64,000 nt of DNA from Paragyromitra xinjiangensis (Eukaryota; Ascomycota; Pezizomycetes; Pezizales; Discinaceae), in contig JBCAMK010000005.1 in the NCBI GenBank assembly GCA_038503065.1, positions 1,674,001-1,738,000 on the forward strand. Direction: 5' to 3'. The notes under the pieces are model-generated. The model was not told the DNA's origin, searched no databases, and saw nothing but the letters and a program-made list of their open reading frames with translations. The position numbers and the translations under genes are program-made. Positions 1-13,683 of this stretch are shown here, piece after piece; the stretch's first letter is position 1, and each line of letters starts with the position of its first letter.

Positions 1-2860
1 AGATCTACAAGTGCTAAGTATTCGGATAATTGTGGCAGCAGGCGCGGAACCTGCATACAGGTACCTATGCGCCTTGGCGTTACCGAACACACCGAGATGC
101 TGCTCTAAATCGAGGTCCGAGTATCATTTTCATCTCCAACTCGAAAGAGATATGTAAGAATAAACTTGCTAGCCGTTAGTCCACGCTCCGGAATTCGGCA
201 ACGTCTCCAGGCAGATCGACATCATACTCATATTCACGGCGCGTACGGGAGTAACGGATCCTTAACGGGAAGCTATTAAGCTTTTGGCAAGTATCATCAG
301 GCCTGATCAGGACAGGATGTATTTACGTGAACAATGCACATAAGCCTCCTTCAACCTCATCCCGAAGTTCAAAGTTATACCAAGAACAGTATCTGCCAAG
401 ATGTCAATACTCGACGGTGTGAGAGTAAAACCCTGAGGTCATCGGAACGGGCCGACGGGCGTTAGTAGCGGACCTGAATTGAGACGGTCTGTTTCGGGGC
501 TTGCTAGCCTTCGATGCACGCATAAATTTCTTCTTCGCTCTTCTCTCTTTACCCCCTACATACTGCATATTTGAGAAACTTTTGACGGCCCGAGAAATTC
601 GAGCCCGAGCGCATCGAAAGCGGATCGATGGTAGGAAATCTAGGATGAGACGTTTCGAGTGTTATCAACTCCAATGCATGCCTAAAATTTTTATTCGCCC
701 TTTTCCTTTCACGTGCTACACAAATTGATTCGCTGCCCCGATACCCAGGTAAGCCTGTTACCCCTCGCTGTTTGTTACCTTGGTAGAGATAATTAAACAA
801 ACAGGATCCCCCCCACCAAACTTTGATCCAATGCCTTGCTCCAAAGCTCCTTCCTCAAGGTTGTGTACTCCCGAGAAGCACCCTGAGATCCGAATAGCAG
901 GGAAAGTTAGCCTTGAAATGCCCGTTAATTATTCGGCGTTCATCTGATCAATCAGCTTCATGAGGCTGATGGGGCAATAGACGCCATCTCCGTCAGCAAT
1001 TTTACTCGGTAAAGGAAGCTCGGAGTTGATATTACGGATAATAGAGGAATTGATACGGAGAAATTTGTGCTCTTAGGTACCTCCAACTGATTGGGCCAGA
1101 CAGGCAAGCGTTTAATTTTCCGCTTTGGGGTTCTTAGTCTTGGGTTACTCGAGATTATACATTACGTTTTGTAATGTGTTGATTTCAAACTTCATAGTAA
1201 TCTCGAACTCACCGTCTAAATTACGCGCGCGTGATATTATGCGATCATTGGATGTTTCGAGTCGAATTAGAGCAGCTCAAGCGGTATTGGTTTCAACAAA
1301 CATCTCTCGCGAGTGTTTTGCTTCCATCTTAGGCAGCTAACATTCCATTAGTTTCAAGAATCTACGATTCTAGGCGGGCGTAGTTCGTCCCACGAAGCTA
1401 CATGTACTAAGGTTTTGAAAATGCTAAGACTTAATGCCATAACATCTCCCCCTCAAACGAGGGTCAACAATAGTTGATCGTGTATCTTAAGCTCGAGTAA
1501 CTCCATAAAGTATACCAGAAAAAACACGGCCCAGACTAGTAGGAAGATTTAAGGTATCCCATGTTTTAATCTAGAGGAAACCTCCCTCCTTGCATGATCC
1601 TTGCTCGGGTTTCCCCGACTAAGTGATATATCCAAGTTCAAGATCACGATAGGGATCAACGGTTAGCGAGGCCGAGGCTACATAACCCAGGCTTTCGCAA
1701 TCTCTTCTCGTCACTTGTAGTTACTCCTTAGTGGAGTTTTTCTTTAAATGAGCTTTACTGTCCTCTCGGAGCCCGTAATTTGCTTGAAGGGATAAGATAT
1801 CTAATTGGACTGTTGGTTTTTGGATAATAAAATAAATCAATTGCTCTCCCTGGTTTTCAAGGTTCTAAGCGAGTAGCCTCGGGTCTCGGTGTTGCTGGTG
1901 ATTTACTTGCTGTTTAGGCGTAGAGAGGGAAATGTGGAGAAATTTGATAGCATTGGGGTTTAGAGAGGTAAGATTCTATCTAGCCGCGTGCCTCTTCAGG
2001 AACTTTTTATCTCTTCACATATGCTCGCTTTACCGTCTTCTTAGGCCAGATAATAAACCTTACTCTAGCCTACTTTCCCAAAGGATGGCGGAGGGTACTG
2101 CCTCTACATCTAGAAGCAACGAAGGCAAAAACATGTGGCTTGCTGTTTCTGGGCCTGAGCGAGTATGGGGAACGGGGTGAATCATAATGTTACGCCTTTC
2201 GAGGGAAACCTACTCTCATACAATAGGTAAATCCCCTAACACAGATTTTTGGGGAATATAAAGAGGAGATGATCTCCTGTTACTTATTTTATGAGTGATC
2301 CATTGTTTGTTTACCAAATCTTGGGTCATTACCCCGACAGATGGACAGTAATCACACCAAATCACTCGAATCCGACAAAGTTTTTACGCCAAAAATTCTA
2401 ATTTTCTCAAAAAGATCAAATCACTTATAAGAAACCCTCATTGATTCATTGATTCAACACCAAATACAGATCCCCGCTTAAACAGCTTTCATATCGAGCA
2501 AAAGGAATGGTATTTCGGGAAAACACACTGTTTAGTGAGAAGATATCAAAGTAACACCATTCCAGAAGCGAGCCAGTAATTCCCTAACCATAGTAAAGAG
2601 ATATTGCCAAACTGCTCTCAAACATAGAATCTCCTTCGCTACTTCTTATACATCTGAATCCGAGTGAACCGGGAGTCCTACCCTTCCTATGATATATCCT
2701 AAACCCCATCCCCTGTACTTGCGCACCTGACAGCTAGCAAGCATCAGCAGAGACCCAACACGCATCATAGTAGAATACCGAAACCTACACTTCCCCCAGC
2801 AAAGATACCCACTACCCATCGCAAAGAACCCCCCAGATCCATCACCCCATACCACTCTCA
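1..2860. other. Gene-free, AT-richer stretch
   Basis: Only short open frames (under 90 codons, several opening with TTG or GTG) are present on either strand, and none shows a family motif or a plausible exon chain. The texture (many TA steps, scattered stops in all frames) resembles the decayed stretches elsewhere in the window. One TACATGTA palindrome lies at 1399. Confidence 0.6.
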
Positions 2861-3322
2861 TCACTTGGAAACGCACTCCGGTCCTCCAACCCACACCTTC
2901 ATGCTCGGAATCCAAATCTTATTCTTTGTGTCTTCAGGCACATACGCCCCTTTATCATCAATAAGTGGTACCACAGCCCCGGTATCCGCATAGCGGAGGC
3001 CTAAGATTTTCTTCTCTGGCTTTTCTACCTTAGTTATGGTTACAATGGCTGGCGTGGAAGAGGCGGGAGTTGCAACTGTGCATTTAGGTGCGGCATTAGA
3101 CTCCCAAGTGGTGCAGATGGAAGTAGCCGTGCAGCAGTGATGTGGCGGTGGTAGTGGCGGCGGCGGTGGTGGTAGTAGGGGCACAACAGAGGCGTGAGGA
3201 GGAAATTGCGAGATGGAATGGTAGGTGCCATGACGCCTGCGACCATGACGCTTAGGAGCCGGGATGTAGACTTTGTAAACGTCGTACTCTTCGATGACAA
3301 CTTTGGCGTGGATAAGACCCAT
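2861..3322 (-). CDS. Unknown small proline-rich protein
   Basis: I do not recognise this gene. The open frame reaches further upstream but opens there with TTG; the first ATG, in a good context (A at -3), is at 3322 and gives 153 residues. The N-terminal part is basic (an RRR-H run near residue 28), the middle has a run of about nine prolines followed by a second proline patch and a short Cys/Thr-rich segment, and the C-terminal 60 residues look like ordinary globular coding sequence (a lysine/glutamate stretch, then alternating Val, Asp and Tyr). No signal peptide or membrane segment follows from this start. An unseen 5' exon is possible. Its downstream side faces the gene-free left end and its upstream side faces the DNAJC11-like gene. 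It could be spurious; the absence of stops over the whole stretch is the main support. Confidence 0.35.
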   Translation of the reverse strand: MGLIHAKVVIEEYDVYKVYIPAPKRHGRRRHGTYHSISQFPPHASVVPLLPPPPPPLPPPHHCCTATSICTTWESNAAPKCTVATPASSTPAIVTITKVEKPEKKILGLRYADTGAVVPLIDDKGAYVPEDTKNKIWIPSMKVWVGGPECVSK

Positions 3323-3767
3323 TTTCGAGGTGTTGTTGGCGGGCAACGTTATGTGAATGGAAAAGAGAAGTTCAAGGACAAAGGACAAAGGGTTGCAAAG
3401 GCCGCCGACCGAGGTTCTTCAGAGCTCACCAGCAGGAAATTAGAACCATAGAATTCTAACCTGCATCCAACCGAGTGACCTTTTGTGACTTCAATGACCC
3501 CCACAGCCAACTTCTTTCAGGTCTACTTCTACGATCCCACACACCCCCGGAAATTATCTACAGACCACCAAATATACAGAAAACGTAAAATGAGTGGTGA
3601 TTTAAACCCTTAAAACGCGAAGAAATAGAAAGAAAAAACCAAAGAAGCACGCACTTAATAAATCCCCATTTGCAAGACTTTTACATTTACACCACAAAGC
3701 TAGGAAAACCAGTGAATCAAAAATACAAAGTGGGAGAAGTCTTAATTTTTTCTGAGGGAGTAGCACA
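3323..3767. other. Intergenic, likely 3' region of the J-protein gene
   Basis: No gene is visible. The stretch lies between the start of the small proline-rich frame and the stop codon of the DNAJC11-like gene and is A-rich on the plus strand (T-rich on the sense strand of the J-protein), as expected for a 3' untranslated region. Confidence 0.5.
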
Positions 3768-6202
3768 CTACTCGATGCAATGCGCTCTCATCGGTATGAC
3801 AAGTCCGTGACTATTGCCGATAGTGATCTCGTGCATCTTACCCTTGTACAAGTATTTGACCCAGAGTTCTTTCTTCTCGCCAGGAGCTGGATCATAAAAG
3901 CCAGTGATATAGCTCTGACCGGCAATCAGTATCGGAGAGAGGAATTTGTGAAGCAAAAACGTATGGAATTACCTTATTCAATCCCCGCGGAACAACTACT
4001 TGGTCATCATCCATCAATGCAGCCAAGGCGACAGTTACATCTGCCCATTCCCCATCCTTTCCCTTGACACCATACCCAGCTTCAATGATCACTAAACCTC
4101 CTATTTCCTTCTTTCTCTGCTGGCTGGCTTCCACAGAGCTTCTCATCAATTCTACCATCTCCTCCGCCTTCTTTCTATTCTTTGCGACTCTAACTATCAG
4201 CTGCCGTTTCGTCTTCTCTACCTCTTTTCTCTTTAACTTATGTTGCCTCGGCCTCAAGTACAGCCCTTCAAGCAGCGCATATGCAACAAATGGCATAATG
4301 GTTGCGTAAAGAATTGAATTCGTTTCTGGTATAGGTGCAATCGCAATAGGAATCGTAATTCTCTGTCCTAACCTGAACCAGTTTACCGAAAACACAACTC
4401 CATCCCTACCCGAGGTACCTCCAATCCCAATCCCTACTCCCATTCTAGTGTGTTTGAATATGTTCCTGCTAGCTCTTAGATTAATCACCATAGTACCCAT
4501 TAGTGCAACTGTCGCGTCAATATTTATCCTAATACCCTCGCCCTTGGGTTTGCCGCGTGCCCTGGCGATAGGATCGATAGAAGAAGAGCCGATGGGTGTG
4601 CCGATGAAGTAAGTCCGTCCCCACGAGAGCCCCATTTGGCCACCACCAACCAGGCGACCCGCAGTAGCTGTTACCCTCCATGTCTCCGTTGCTTTTGACC
4701 TACCATGTTTTTTTGTGCGAAGGTATTTGGAAGGGTCATCCTCTTCTGTATCATCATCATCCGCTGTAGGAGTTCCAACAGTTGGCATCATGGTATACCC
4801 AATAGTCAAATGACTCGTGGATGGTGGGCCTGCGAGAATTTGTGATATCGCTGACGGCCATTGCGCTGCAGCACCCGAATTGTATTGGATAAAGAAGTTA
4901 CCACGTTTACCAACAGAGCTAGCGTATGTCGTCTCGAGGACAGGAGGGACGAGAAGTGGGGAGTAATTAAAGATAGGTTTGACTATTAGCCTTGAGGAGC
5001 CAAAGCTTTTTGAGATTGACGTAGAGAAAATGCGGTAAGGGAATATTGTCGAGTTTGTTTCGATATCTAGGCCAGAGAGGACAGAGGAAATAGAGCGAGG
5101 TGCTTCGGGATGTACTGGCGGAAATGAGTGATTGATTTGTGCAGAAAGGCCAGGAGATGCAAGATAAGTTTGCTGATTGTTGCTAGTCATAACTGGAATC
5201 CCACCCAAGAAAGCTGTTAAGGTAAGGCCTGGAGTAGCCTGCGCTTGAATCATCGGCTTCTTTTGTGATTCGATATTCGCTACCGACTTCTTGAAGGTTG
5301 GAAGTGGGGTGGTAAGTATCCTCCCTAAGCTCTCTAAAGGCACTGTAAAGGAGTGTCTAGCAGTATATTTGGTCAACTTCACCGGTTGCACATCCACGAA
5401 CTGAAGTCTCTTCATTCCATTCGGCCCAATGACTTCCATAGCTTCTTGGAATTGCAGACCAGATACATCCAGTGCGACTGTGATATCTCCTCTACTATTG
5501 ACAAGACTCATAACCTCTGCTACTTTGTGCTTTCGAACCTGCTCTTGTAACCAGATTTTGAACTCTTCCGGGTCCATAGCCTTGATACCGACGTCAAAGG
5601 ACTTTTGTTTCAGCCCTTCTACCCCCAGGGTATCATAGATAGCTCGTTTGTGTGGATTCGTGAGAGTCTCATAAGCAATTAATATGTTGTTAAAGTGAAC
5701 TGTCGTGCGTTCTTGTCGATTGGGTGGCTGCTTATCTGGATGGAAGCGGAGCGATAATGTATGGTAAGAGCTACGAATTTGGCTGTCCGTTGCCTGATGA
5801 TCTCAGTCAGCGGTCTCTCCCCAAAAACGTTCGTGATCTGGTTACAAAAACTGCGTTCACGATAACTGTAAGGAAGGGGCCAATAAGTACATCACGGGGA
5901 ATATTGAGTAGGGCATAATAGTCTGTTATTGCGTCGTCTTGCGCTTCATCCCATTCATCCCATTCCTCCATCTCGTCTTGCTTCGGCTCTACATCATTAT
6001 CCTGCCAATCTCCTTCTGGGAAAGCAGCACCCCACTGCGAAAATCCGCCATTGCCCTGATGCCCACCGTCTCCATGGCCGTTATTGCCATCTCCCCATAT
6101 GTTTCGTTGGGTATCCGAAGCTCTGTCATCATTTCTTCCATCCCATGACGAGCCTTGTCCCGAGGAAGAGGGGTTGGAGCGAGGGTGAGAATCTGAGGAC
6201 AT
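3768..6202 (-). CDS. DNAJC11-like J-domain protein
   Basis: Three exons on the minus strand: 6202-5891, 5793-3973 and 3914-3768, giving 759 residues. Exon 1 is a Ser/Gly/Asp-rich lead ending in the start of the J domain (DYYALLNIPRD, about residues 94-104). The 97-nt intron removes a stretch with a stop, and exon 2 resumes with the rest of the J domain, including the HPD signature needed to stimulate Hsp70 (about 122-124). The large middle region corresponds to the beta-rich part of DNAJC11. The C-terminal DUF3395 begins with a Lys/Arg/Glu-rich helical segment and closes, across a 58-nt phase-0 intron, with GFYDPAPGEKKELWVKYLYK, which matches the end of animal DNAJC11. In animals DNAJC11 associates with the outer mitochondrial membrane and the MICOS/MIB machinery that shapes cristae; a similar role here is inferred. 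The start is the first ATG before an acidic low-complexity lead. Confidence 0.9.
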
Positions 6203-7987
6203 GTTTGCCGTATCCTTCGCAATCGTTAGCAGTGCAGTCTTAAGGGTCACATGAGGGGTAGAATTACCTAACGATGCAAAATTCCAACAATCCGATGCGA
6301 AATCGGAGCTATAACCTAGGAAAATAGCGGGGACGAAGTTTCCGAAACTATCGCGAATTTTGTTCTTTCTTTTTTGCTTTTTTCTCGATTTTTTTATTAC
6401 GGGATGGCATGGTTGACAGCCGATGAAGTCATGCATGCCAAGGGATAATTTGTGATGCCTATAGCAGAGCCCCATGGCGCAACTTGTAACCGCATATATC
6501 ATCACATAGCATCACTCGGATTCTATCAAATGAAGGAGCTAAAAATTCGGGCGTCAAAGCTCGAGAGGCCCAAGGGGCCCAGAGCAGAAAAGCAAAAGCA
6601 GGGACTCGTTGCCAGCCGCTCAACAGAACTCAGACCATAACAATAACGCGTCATCGACGCACAGGTGCTTTTGGCTTTCGAGATGTGGCGCTTCTGCGCA
6701 AGGTAGGGGTAGTACTGCCTAGCTCAGTTCTTCTGAAGACCACCGCGCGCTTGGGGGCGGATCATGCGGCCTTGCTCAAAATCTCATAACCTCGCATTGA
6801 GTTGCAATTACTCACTTTTAGCCCCCAAAACTCTGCCGTGGACACTCATAGTCTGGAAGGTGTTGTGTCCAAAGCATTCACCCCCGACGAACCAATCCCT
6901 TGTTAGGGCCCGGTCTCCCTAGACAGCATCGCGAGCACATACCCCTCATAAATGAACAGCAGGTTACTAGAAATAAAACAGCAAGAAAGACAAAAATCAA
7001 AGCCTATTTTCTTTGAAGCCTCGGCAACGCCCAAGCACTCAACGAAAAAAAGAACAAACTCCAAACTCAACACCATAATAGCGAGAGGAATAGATCAAAA
7101 ATTGAACAACCCAGAAGGCCCGAAGGCCTTTGGCAAAGTCACCGACCATTCGCTGTGCAATGAAGGCAGTTTCTTTGAGGACTCCCTCTTTATGAGCAAG
7201 GAATTCTGTCGCTAGGTAAGTATGAAGTTTTCAGAGGAGGGCGAGGGGAGAGGGGTATATATACACTTGGGCTCCTTGGCGCCCAGTGAAATTTGGCCGA
7301 CAATGAGGGCTATGCCCCATCCGGAGGCGGCGAAATGTAGATTAATCATCTACATGTGAGACACGGAAGGCTCTGAGGCCGATCTTGGAGGGTTAGGGGA
7401 ATCACTGTAGCCATATTATACACAAAGTTCGAACAGCATGCCTTCAACTACATGTAATTCTTTCATCGAAACGACACCAAACTCCCCGGATAGCACCAAT
7501 GGAAACTCTCTTCGATACCACTAATTCTACATAACCCCCAAGTGTCGATTTTGGCAAAATTGTGGAGCATGCAAGTTGTTCTAGCTGGCTAATTTCAGAG
7601 CCATCACCCACTTTGTCACGCCAAGGTGTTGTGTGTAATTGCGACCTTACTGCTCTCAACCCAAAATCCTCTCCGTTTTGGGCATGCGTCGTAATTTTAC
7701 TCCCTTTTGTCGCCTAACATATCTATTACATAATCATGGGTAATCACTCGATTTCTCGCAAATCCGGGAGAATGGGGACCGTACGTTTCTACGCCCAGGA
7801 AAATATGGGTGCTTCGTAACCCTGCCGGAGGGATAGGCTCTTCTTTTGGCAGATTATATTAATATTCGTATATCTGGGTAAAATACACTGCTTATGCTGC
7901 CTCCAGGGGGTTATCATGGGGTGGCTTGAGTGTATTTCGCCCAATGCTCGTGATAGGCATTAGGTAGAACCTAGTATTATCTATAAT
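6203..7987. other. Intergenic region without a supported gene
   Basis: It holds the promoter side of the J-protein gene and the 3' side of the YIH1-like gene. An 87-codon frame at 6952-7215 (+) is Lys/Ser/Asn-rich and has no recognisable domain, so I do not call it. A TACATGTA palindrome lies at 7449. Confidence 0.5.
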
Positions 7988-8973
7988 TCATTTCTTGCCC
8001 TTCTTTTCCTTGCCCTTCGCCTTACTAGAGCTTCCGGCACCTGCATCATCAGCCCTAGAAAAACCACCTTTAATTAATGCTTCTCTAGCCGCTGTATTTA
8101 TTAACCGGAACCTACGGAAAAGGTGTGAGTTATAACTACAATAACAAAGAGGGTAGGGGTACCCACCTATCTGGTCCTAGCTTAACGCCTCCATACCATC
8201 TTGATACGACAACCAGCACATTCCACACGTCCATAAGCTGCAACAAATGCGCCATCCTACCTCCTGCTGCTGTTTCCCCGTCATCATCATTATCCTGAAA
8301 TACAACCCCATCTCCACGTTGAATCCTGTACGCTAAATCCTCCATTAATGTAAATATACAAGTATTATAACCTGAAAAAAAAACACCAAATTAAAGAAAC
8401 GGTCTAAATACCAGTCATATTATGCGTTGCCTTAGCAATCTTCTTATCCCCCGCGATCAAATCCGCAACATATCGTTTCGCATCCTCGACCGAATGCACC
8501 TCAATCGCCCGTGCAACAAACACCGACTTCTTCTCCACAATCGGATCCGCAACAACCCAAGGATGCTCTGGTACCTGGTGTCCTTCATCCTCACCTTCCA
8601 CCAACGGCGATGACTCCCTCATTCCCTCGCCATCCCCATCTTCATCTACAGCAGTATCTAACAACTCCCGCATCCCCTCCACAAGGTCATAAAGACACAC
8701 CTCGCCCTCCCGCCACACATTCCTCAACACATCTCTAGCAAGCTCCTTCTGCCCCGCAGCACCGCCTCCACGGCCTCCACCAGCACCATCGAGAATCACC
8801 GGCGGCGCATGAGGGTAGTTCTCCGGGAATGATAGTGTAAGGGTTAGCTGTGGTGAGATTGTGGTTGTTGGTGGACGGAGAACATATGTTGATCCGGACC
8901 CTGAGAGTGTGATGCAGGTGTCTCCGTAGATTGAGTTTAGCGCTGAGATCTCGTCGGCGAGATCTTCATTCAT
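7988..8973 (-). CDS. YIH1: YIH1/IMPACT-type inhibitor of Gcn2 activation
   Basis: Three exons, 8973-8412, 8332-8167 and 8111-7988, encode 283 residues. The N-terminal RWD domain starts at once (MNEDLADEISALNSIYGD) and includes the family's NYPHAPP-like turn. An acidic Glu/Asp/Gly linker follows, then the IMPACT/UPF0029 domain from about residue 147 (KKSVFVARA, then AYRIQRGDG across the first intron, and VVSRWYGGVKLGPDRF across the second). The C-terminus is a lysine-rich tail. Yih1/IMPACT binds Gcn1 through its RWD domain, competes with the kinase Gcn2 and so dampens the amino-acid starvation response; this role is known for the family and inferred here. The open frame extends a further 12 codons upstream but only to a GTG, so the ATG at 8973 is preferred and matches the usual family start. 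Introns are 79 and 55 nt. Confidence 0.9.
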
Positions 8974-9785
8974 TGGTTCAGAGAAGGCGGAGGCAGGAGT
9001 GGCGGTCACTCGTGGGGTCGAGTAGGGTAACTTATACGATTACTATATGGATAGGGTTAGGGTATTTATATTGGTCTTTTGATCATTGATATCATTTTGC
9101 CTAGAAGGTCATTGCTTTGATCCTATGCTACATGTACATGTACTTCTACGAAACCTTGTGGACGTGCTATTTTGAAATGATCTAAATTCTTTGTGAAAGG
9201 CCTAATATTTTTCCTTCTGATAGTTGGTGGACTACTTACTAAAGACCTTCATCTAATATGTATGTTGCTAATACGTCCCTCCCTTTGCACCTTCATATTT
9301 TTCTAATGGTAGCTGGTTCTCTAATCTACTCACTTCATTTGACCTTAGGGTTGCTAGTTGAGATAATTCCTCTCCCTGACACCACTATAACGATACGAGC
9401 GATGCGTGGAACAAATTGGGAGTAAAAAAATATATTCTGCATGGGCATTCACAATCTTACTGGGGGGTTTCTCTTGGCTTGGTTCCCGAGTTTAGGTAAT
9501 TACTGGCCAGCCCTTGTTAAGCCTTTAGCAAAAGTTAAGAGATTGCTTCTAAGAAATCTTTACAGAGAAATCTGTTTCACACTTGCGAGGTATCGCTCAA
9601 GGTCTTATCGGCTTAGCAAAGGTCTTTTCTATACAATCTTTATAATAACAAAAGACGCCGTCTATAAAGACAGTTTATGCCAACTCTAATAGTCGTTGCG
9701 TCATTGTGGTATAAGCCACATTGGGATGGTTTTCTAAAGAATGAAAAGGAAAGTCATTTTCTCGTGAGCTCATTTTTGTCATCAT
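8974..9785. other. Intergenic region
   Basis: This is the promoter side of the YIH1-like gene and the 3' side of the insulysin gene. No gene is seen. Two overlapping TACATGTA palindromes occur at 9129 and 9135. An 82-codon frame at 9441-9689 (+) has no domain support. Confidence 0.5.
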
Positions 9786-12700
9786 TCATAACTTCACCGA
9801 TGACTCCTCAAACTCCACCAATGGCCTGACGGGCCTTGCTCCCTTTGTCATCTCTAATCCAGCCTTGAAGGCTGAAATATCTTCGATGACAATTCCTTGG
9901 TCCCATTCCTCTTCCCCAGGCGGCCCGGGCCCTACTAGCGTCGGTAACAGCTTCTTCAACACACTTGCACCCTGTGCGATAACCGTTTTCACCTTCTCAT
10001 CCGCCAGCTTCACTTCCTCCACCAAGAAAGTAGTTACAGACGCGATGATCGATTCCGGTTTCGTCAGGTCGGTGTCGCCGAGAGCCTTTGAAAGTGCGGT
10101 TGCGTCAACGCTGATACCGCCCTGAGTTGAAAGGAATTGGGAAAGAGCTTGGGATAGCATGGTTTTTTGTTTTTGAAGTGGCACTTTAACAAGGTCCCCG
10201 AGAGTAGCAGGGGGCGAGGGAGTAGTTGCTGCATGCATATGCACTGACGTTTTAGAACGTTGGGGTGAGGATGGGCTAATGAATTTGTTGTAAAATTCAA
10301 CAACTTTACTTTTGTTTAGGTTTTTGATAACCTCCACGTCGATGTCAACTACAGATATTTAATGTCAACAAAACAGAAATCTTCAAGCGGGGAGATGTTT
10401 GTTTGAGGGGTGTAGGTACTGACTTTGCAAAAAATCAAAACATTCGCTGCCAATATGGTTCCACAACCTTGCACTCTCTTGGTTCAAATTTTTCATTTTC
10501 TCGGTTCGCTTCACGATGACGCTGTTGATGTGGCTCTTAATTTCCTTTTCGGTCATCTGATCTAGCGTATTTTTGTATGACTTCAAGAAATTCTCGATTC
10601 TCGATTCCAAGTATGGGGCTGTTCGCTCGGATTGGATAAGAACCCGATAGACCATTGTTGCGGCATTAATACGTGCACCAGAAAATACAACATAGCCAAG
10701 CTGTTCTTTGGTTCGCAACTGATCGAATGCGGGTCTAAATTGTAAATATTAGCATAACCGTAGGCAAAAAATTAGAGAGGTTAATCACTCTTCGGTCAAT
10801 TGAGAAAACAGGATCAACAAAGCTCGAAGTTCTCGATCAGTGTGCTCTCCAATGTAGAGACTGAACTCAATACATGAGTTGACATTCTTCTCGTCCTTCA
10901 GCGTCCGAGGATAGATAAATTTCCCACCAGGAGGCATAAGGAGGGACCGCCTAATGCCAAACTGAGTAGAAGGAAGGGGACGAGGTTTCAGGGTTGTCTC
11001 AATTAGTGAGGTGAGCCGAAGAGCGTCCTATACACCCATTGACTGTTTGTTATTTCGTTGATCCGAATTTTACTAGGTTCTTAAACTACTGACCTCCTTG
11101 TAAAGATTTCCGTGTACAAGCGATTCAATGTACAATTGCTTCAGGATCAATGGGTAAAATGTTTGCACTTCTTCCATAGTGACTGTTTCAAGCTCCTCAA
11201 GGTGCTCGTCATTCAACCACATCTGCTGAGCGTGTAGGTATCTTGCATACTCTCCAACCTGGTAGTAGGGTTGCGCGAAGTCCCAATTCCGGTAATTTCT
11301 CAAAGTTCGTTCTTTGATGACATTGAACCGGCTGGGTGAAATTTCCAAATCACGCATCTTAGTGAGTAATTTCTCCAATAGCACGGACATTTTGTCGTTG
11401 TAGCCGGAAATCTCAATGTCTAACCCTAGGGAGTGGGCTATTAAGGAATACTCTAAGCCAGCAATTTCTGCATCGTAAGCGTACTCATTGAGAGCATCTT
11501 TAACGAGCTCGCAGTAAAGTTTGGCCTTCACGGCACTACCAGGGTTCGCGTACGCTATAGGGCTGCGGCGAGGTCAGAAATGACTAAAAAAGACAGGAAA
11601 TGGGAACCCACTTTCGAAGTGTGCAGAATATATTAGCTTTAGGAACCCAAAATGCATCATCTTTCTTATACCAAACCCTGGATGAGTTCGTATGCTTGAT
11701 TAAGGCTGGAATCTTCGAAGGTTCTTTCACATCCTTCTTCTGTACTTCAAAATTCGTAGGAATGAACTCGTTCTTATGTGGGAGATGTAGTTCCTTCTCG
11801 AGTTCTCCTGAACTCTTGCGGAATATACTCTGAATCTCACTAAGGAATTCCTGAGGAATCTTCTCAACTCTATATTCGGTTCCATACCATTTCTCTGTAG
11901 CCTCCCAATTCCCTTTGGGGCAGTCTCGACAAACAACAGAAAGTCTGAAGTTATCAGGCCGGAGGTAATCCAAGGATTCCTTAATCATCCTAGGATTAAA
12001 CTCGCGGATTAGAGAAGTCCCAGAAAGAAGCCATTCTCTAGGGAGAGGCTTCTGCATGATAGCTGAAAGATGCGACGTAAACTTCGAAGCCGGGGACTTT
12101 TGCCTGAATTTGAAGTCGATAGCGGCAACAGACTGGAGCTCTCTCATGATCCATTCCTGTGGGGGAATACCCTGGATAAGATGGATGTATTGGAATACAA
12201 GCTTTGCCACTTCCTCATATTTTGCTTCATTGGAAAATTAGCTATTACCTACATGTAAACGGCGAGGGGAGTTGTCTACCCAGCCCTTCTTCTGTCAATC
12301 TGACAGCAATGTAAAAGAATGCGGCATCATTACAGACTGATGTTGGACCAGCTGTAAGTCCATTTGCCCATCCTTTTTTTTTCAAATACGCTAATATAGA
12401 GCCAGGGCCTTCGTGCCCAATCAAATGGGAAGCATATCTAGATGGCTGCGTCTTGAATAGAGCCTCTTCATCAAGATATGGGAAGGTAATCTCTAAGGAT
12501 CGAGTATCCATAACAGGTTTGGCAAAATATTGTGTCTAAGCATGAGGTTAGACAACCCGAATCAACAGGGCCAGACGATAAACAAACCAGCAGTTGCTCT
12601 TCAGTGAAAGGCTGCCCTTCGAACCTGGGGTCTGGTAGATCCTTGTTCTTGACGCCCTCGAACAGCTCTACGACCCAATTTTCCAATGTATCTAAATCTT

Positions 12701-13683
12701 CCCTGCCCAGAACCACGAGTTTCATTACATTTGACGAATAATACTTGTCATGAAACTTTAGAAATTCATCTCGGACATTGATGCCCTTTTTTGTTGGCTC
12801 TTCCTTTAAAGTCTCCAAGTTTCCTGTGGAGAAGTGGCAGTAAGGGTGCTTGGGGTTAGACAAAGATTTACCTAACTGATGAAGTCGCCAGGTATCATTC
12901 TGGAGATTTTTCTTATTCTCCGAATCCACGGCCCTAAGCTCACGATCGAGTGTCTCGGCAAGAAAGAGAGGGGAAATAAAGAACTGAGCAAAGCGGTCAA
13001 GAGCCCCGTAAAAATGCTCGTAGCCTACCTCGAAGTAGTAATTTGTGGATGTGGAAGCAGTATAGGCATTGGAGTGACCAGAATTTTCTGACAGGTACTG
13101 GGAGTACTCATTCTCTTTTGGATACTTTAGGCAAGGGAGTGGATATTGTCAGCTGGAATGGGTGAGCGTGGGTCCTGGGATTGTACCTTTTCAGTTCCCA
13201 TAAATAGAAGATGCTCCACGGCATGTGCTTGGCCCTGTCATTTCCAGTGGGACGTATCAGCAGACGTACGTGATAACTGACCTATCCGAACACCGCTACA
13301 ATGGATCCAATCTAAGCTTCTTATTGTCGGATCGACGCAGGCATTTCAAGCAGCCTGCCAACCAGAAGAGCTGCAAGGCAGTAATATATCCAAAAGGGCA
13401 CCGTACATGGCCTTATTCGTGGGGGTATGTGTGGGGATAGAAAACAGAGGGGCATAAGACAACTGACTGGTAGGTCATCACTGTCGGAGAAATTCCCCAC
13501 ATGCACATCCAACGCAGCACTGGCCTTGTCCGTGTCTGGGTCATGCACGATCAACGCCTCGAGCTTATTTGGTAGCCGGATGACACGGTATGATCGATTA
13601 TCAAGATCTGGCTGCTCCAGCTTGTTGGTGATGATAGTTGCCCTGCCCTGGGAGATGGCCATTTTCTTTACGTTGGAAGTCAT
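9786..13683 (-). CDS. Insulysin/Ste23-type M16A zinc metalloprotease
   Basis: Nine exons: 13683-13468, 13234-13187, 13124-12588, 12535-12280, 12224-11612, 11562-11094, 11027-10789, 10734-10424 and 10348-9786, giving 1083 residues, close to the roughly 1000-1030 of insulin-degrading enzymes. The inverted zinc motif is HAVEH (residues 76-80) and the third ligand is the Glu of RAVDSE at 157, exactly 81 residues after the first His as in human IDE (108 and 189). The second half carries the conserved [15 protein letters not shown], an [14 protein letters not shown] segment and [17 protein letters not shown] (Tyr/Arg region that contacts substrate). The C-terminus (FYNKFISP, then SVHMHA) is typical, with a longer tail than usual. 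The enzyme is an ATP-independent oligopeptidase; yeast Ste23 helps mature a-factor. An in-frame ATG at 13920 would add 79 residues that look like a mitochondrial presequence. The first intron is long (233 nt); the others are 52-81 nt. Confidence 0.92.

Noticed and set aside
6952..7215. 87-codon Lys/Ser-rich frame with an ATG
   Set aside because: No motif, no splice context and low complexity.
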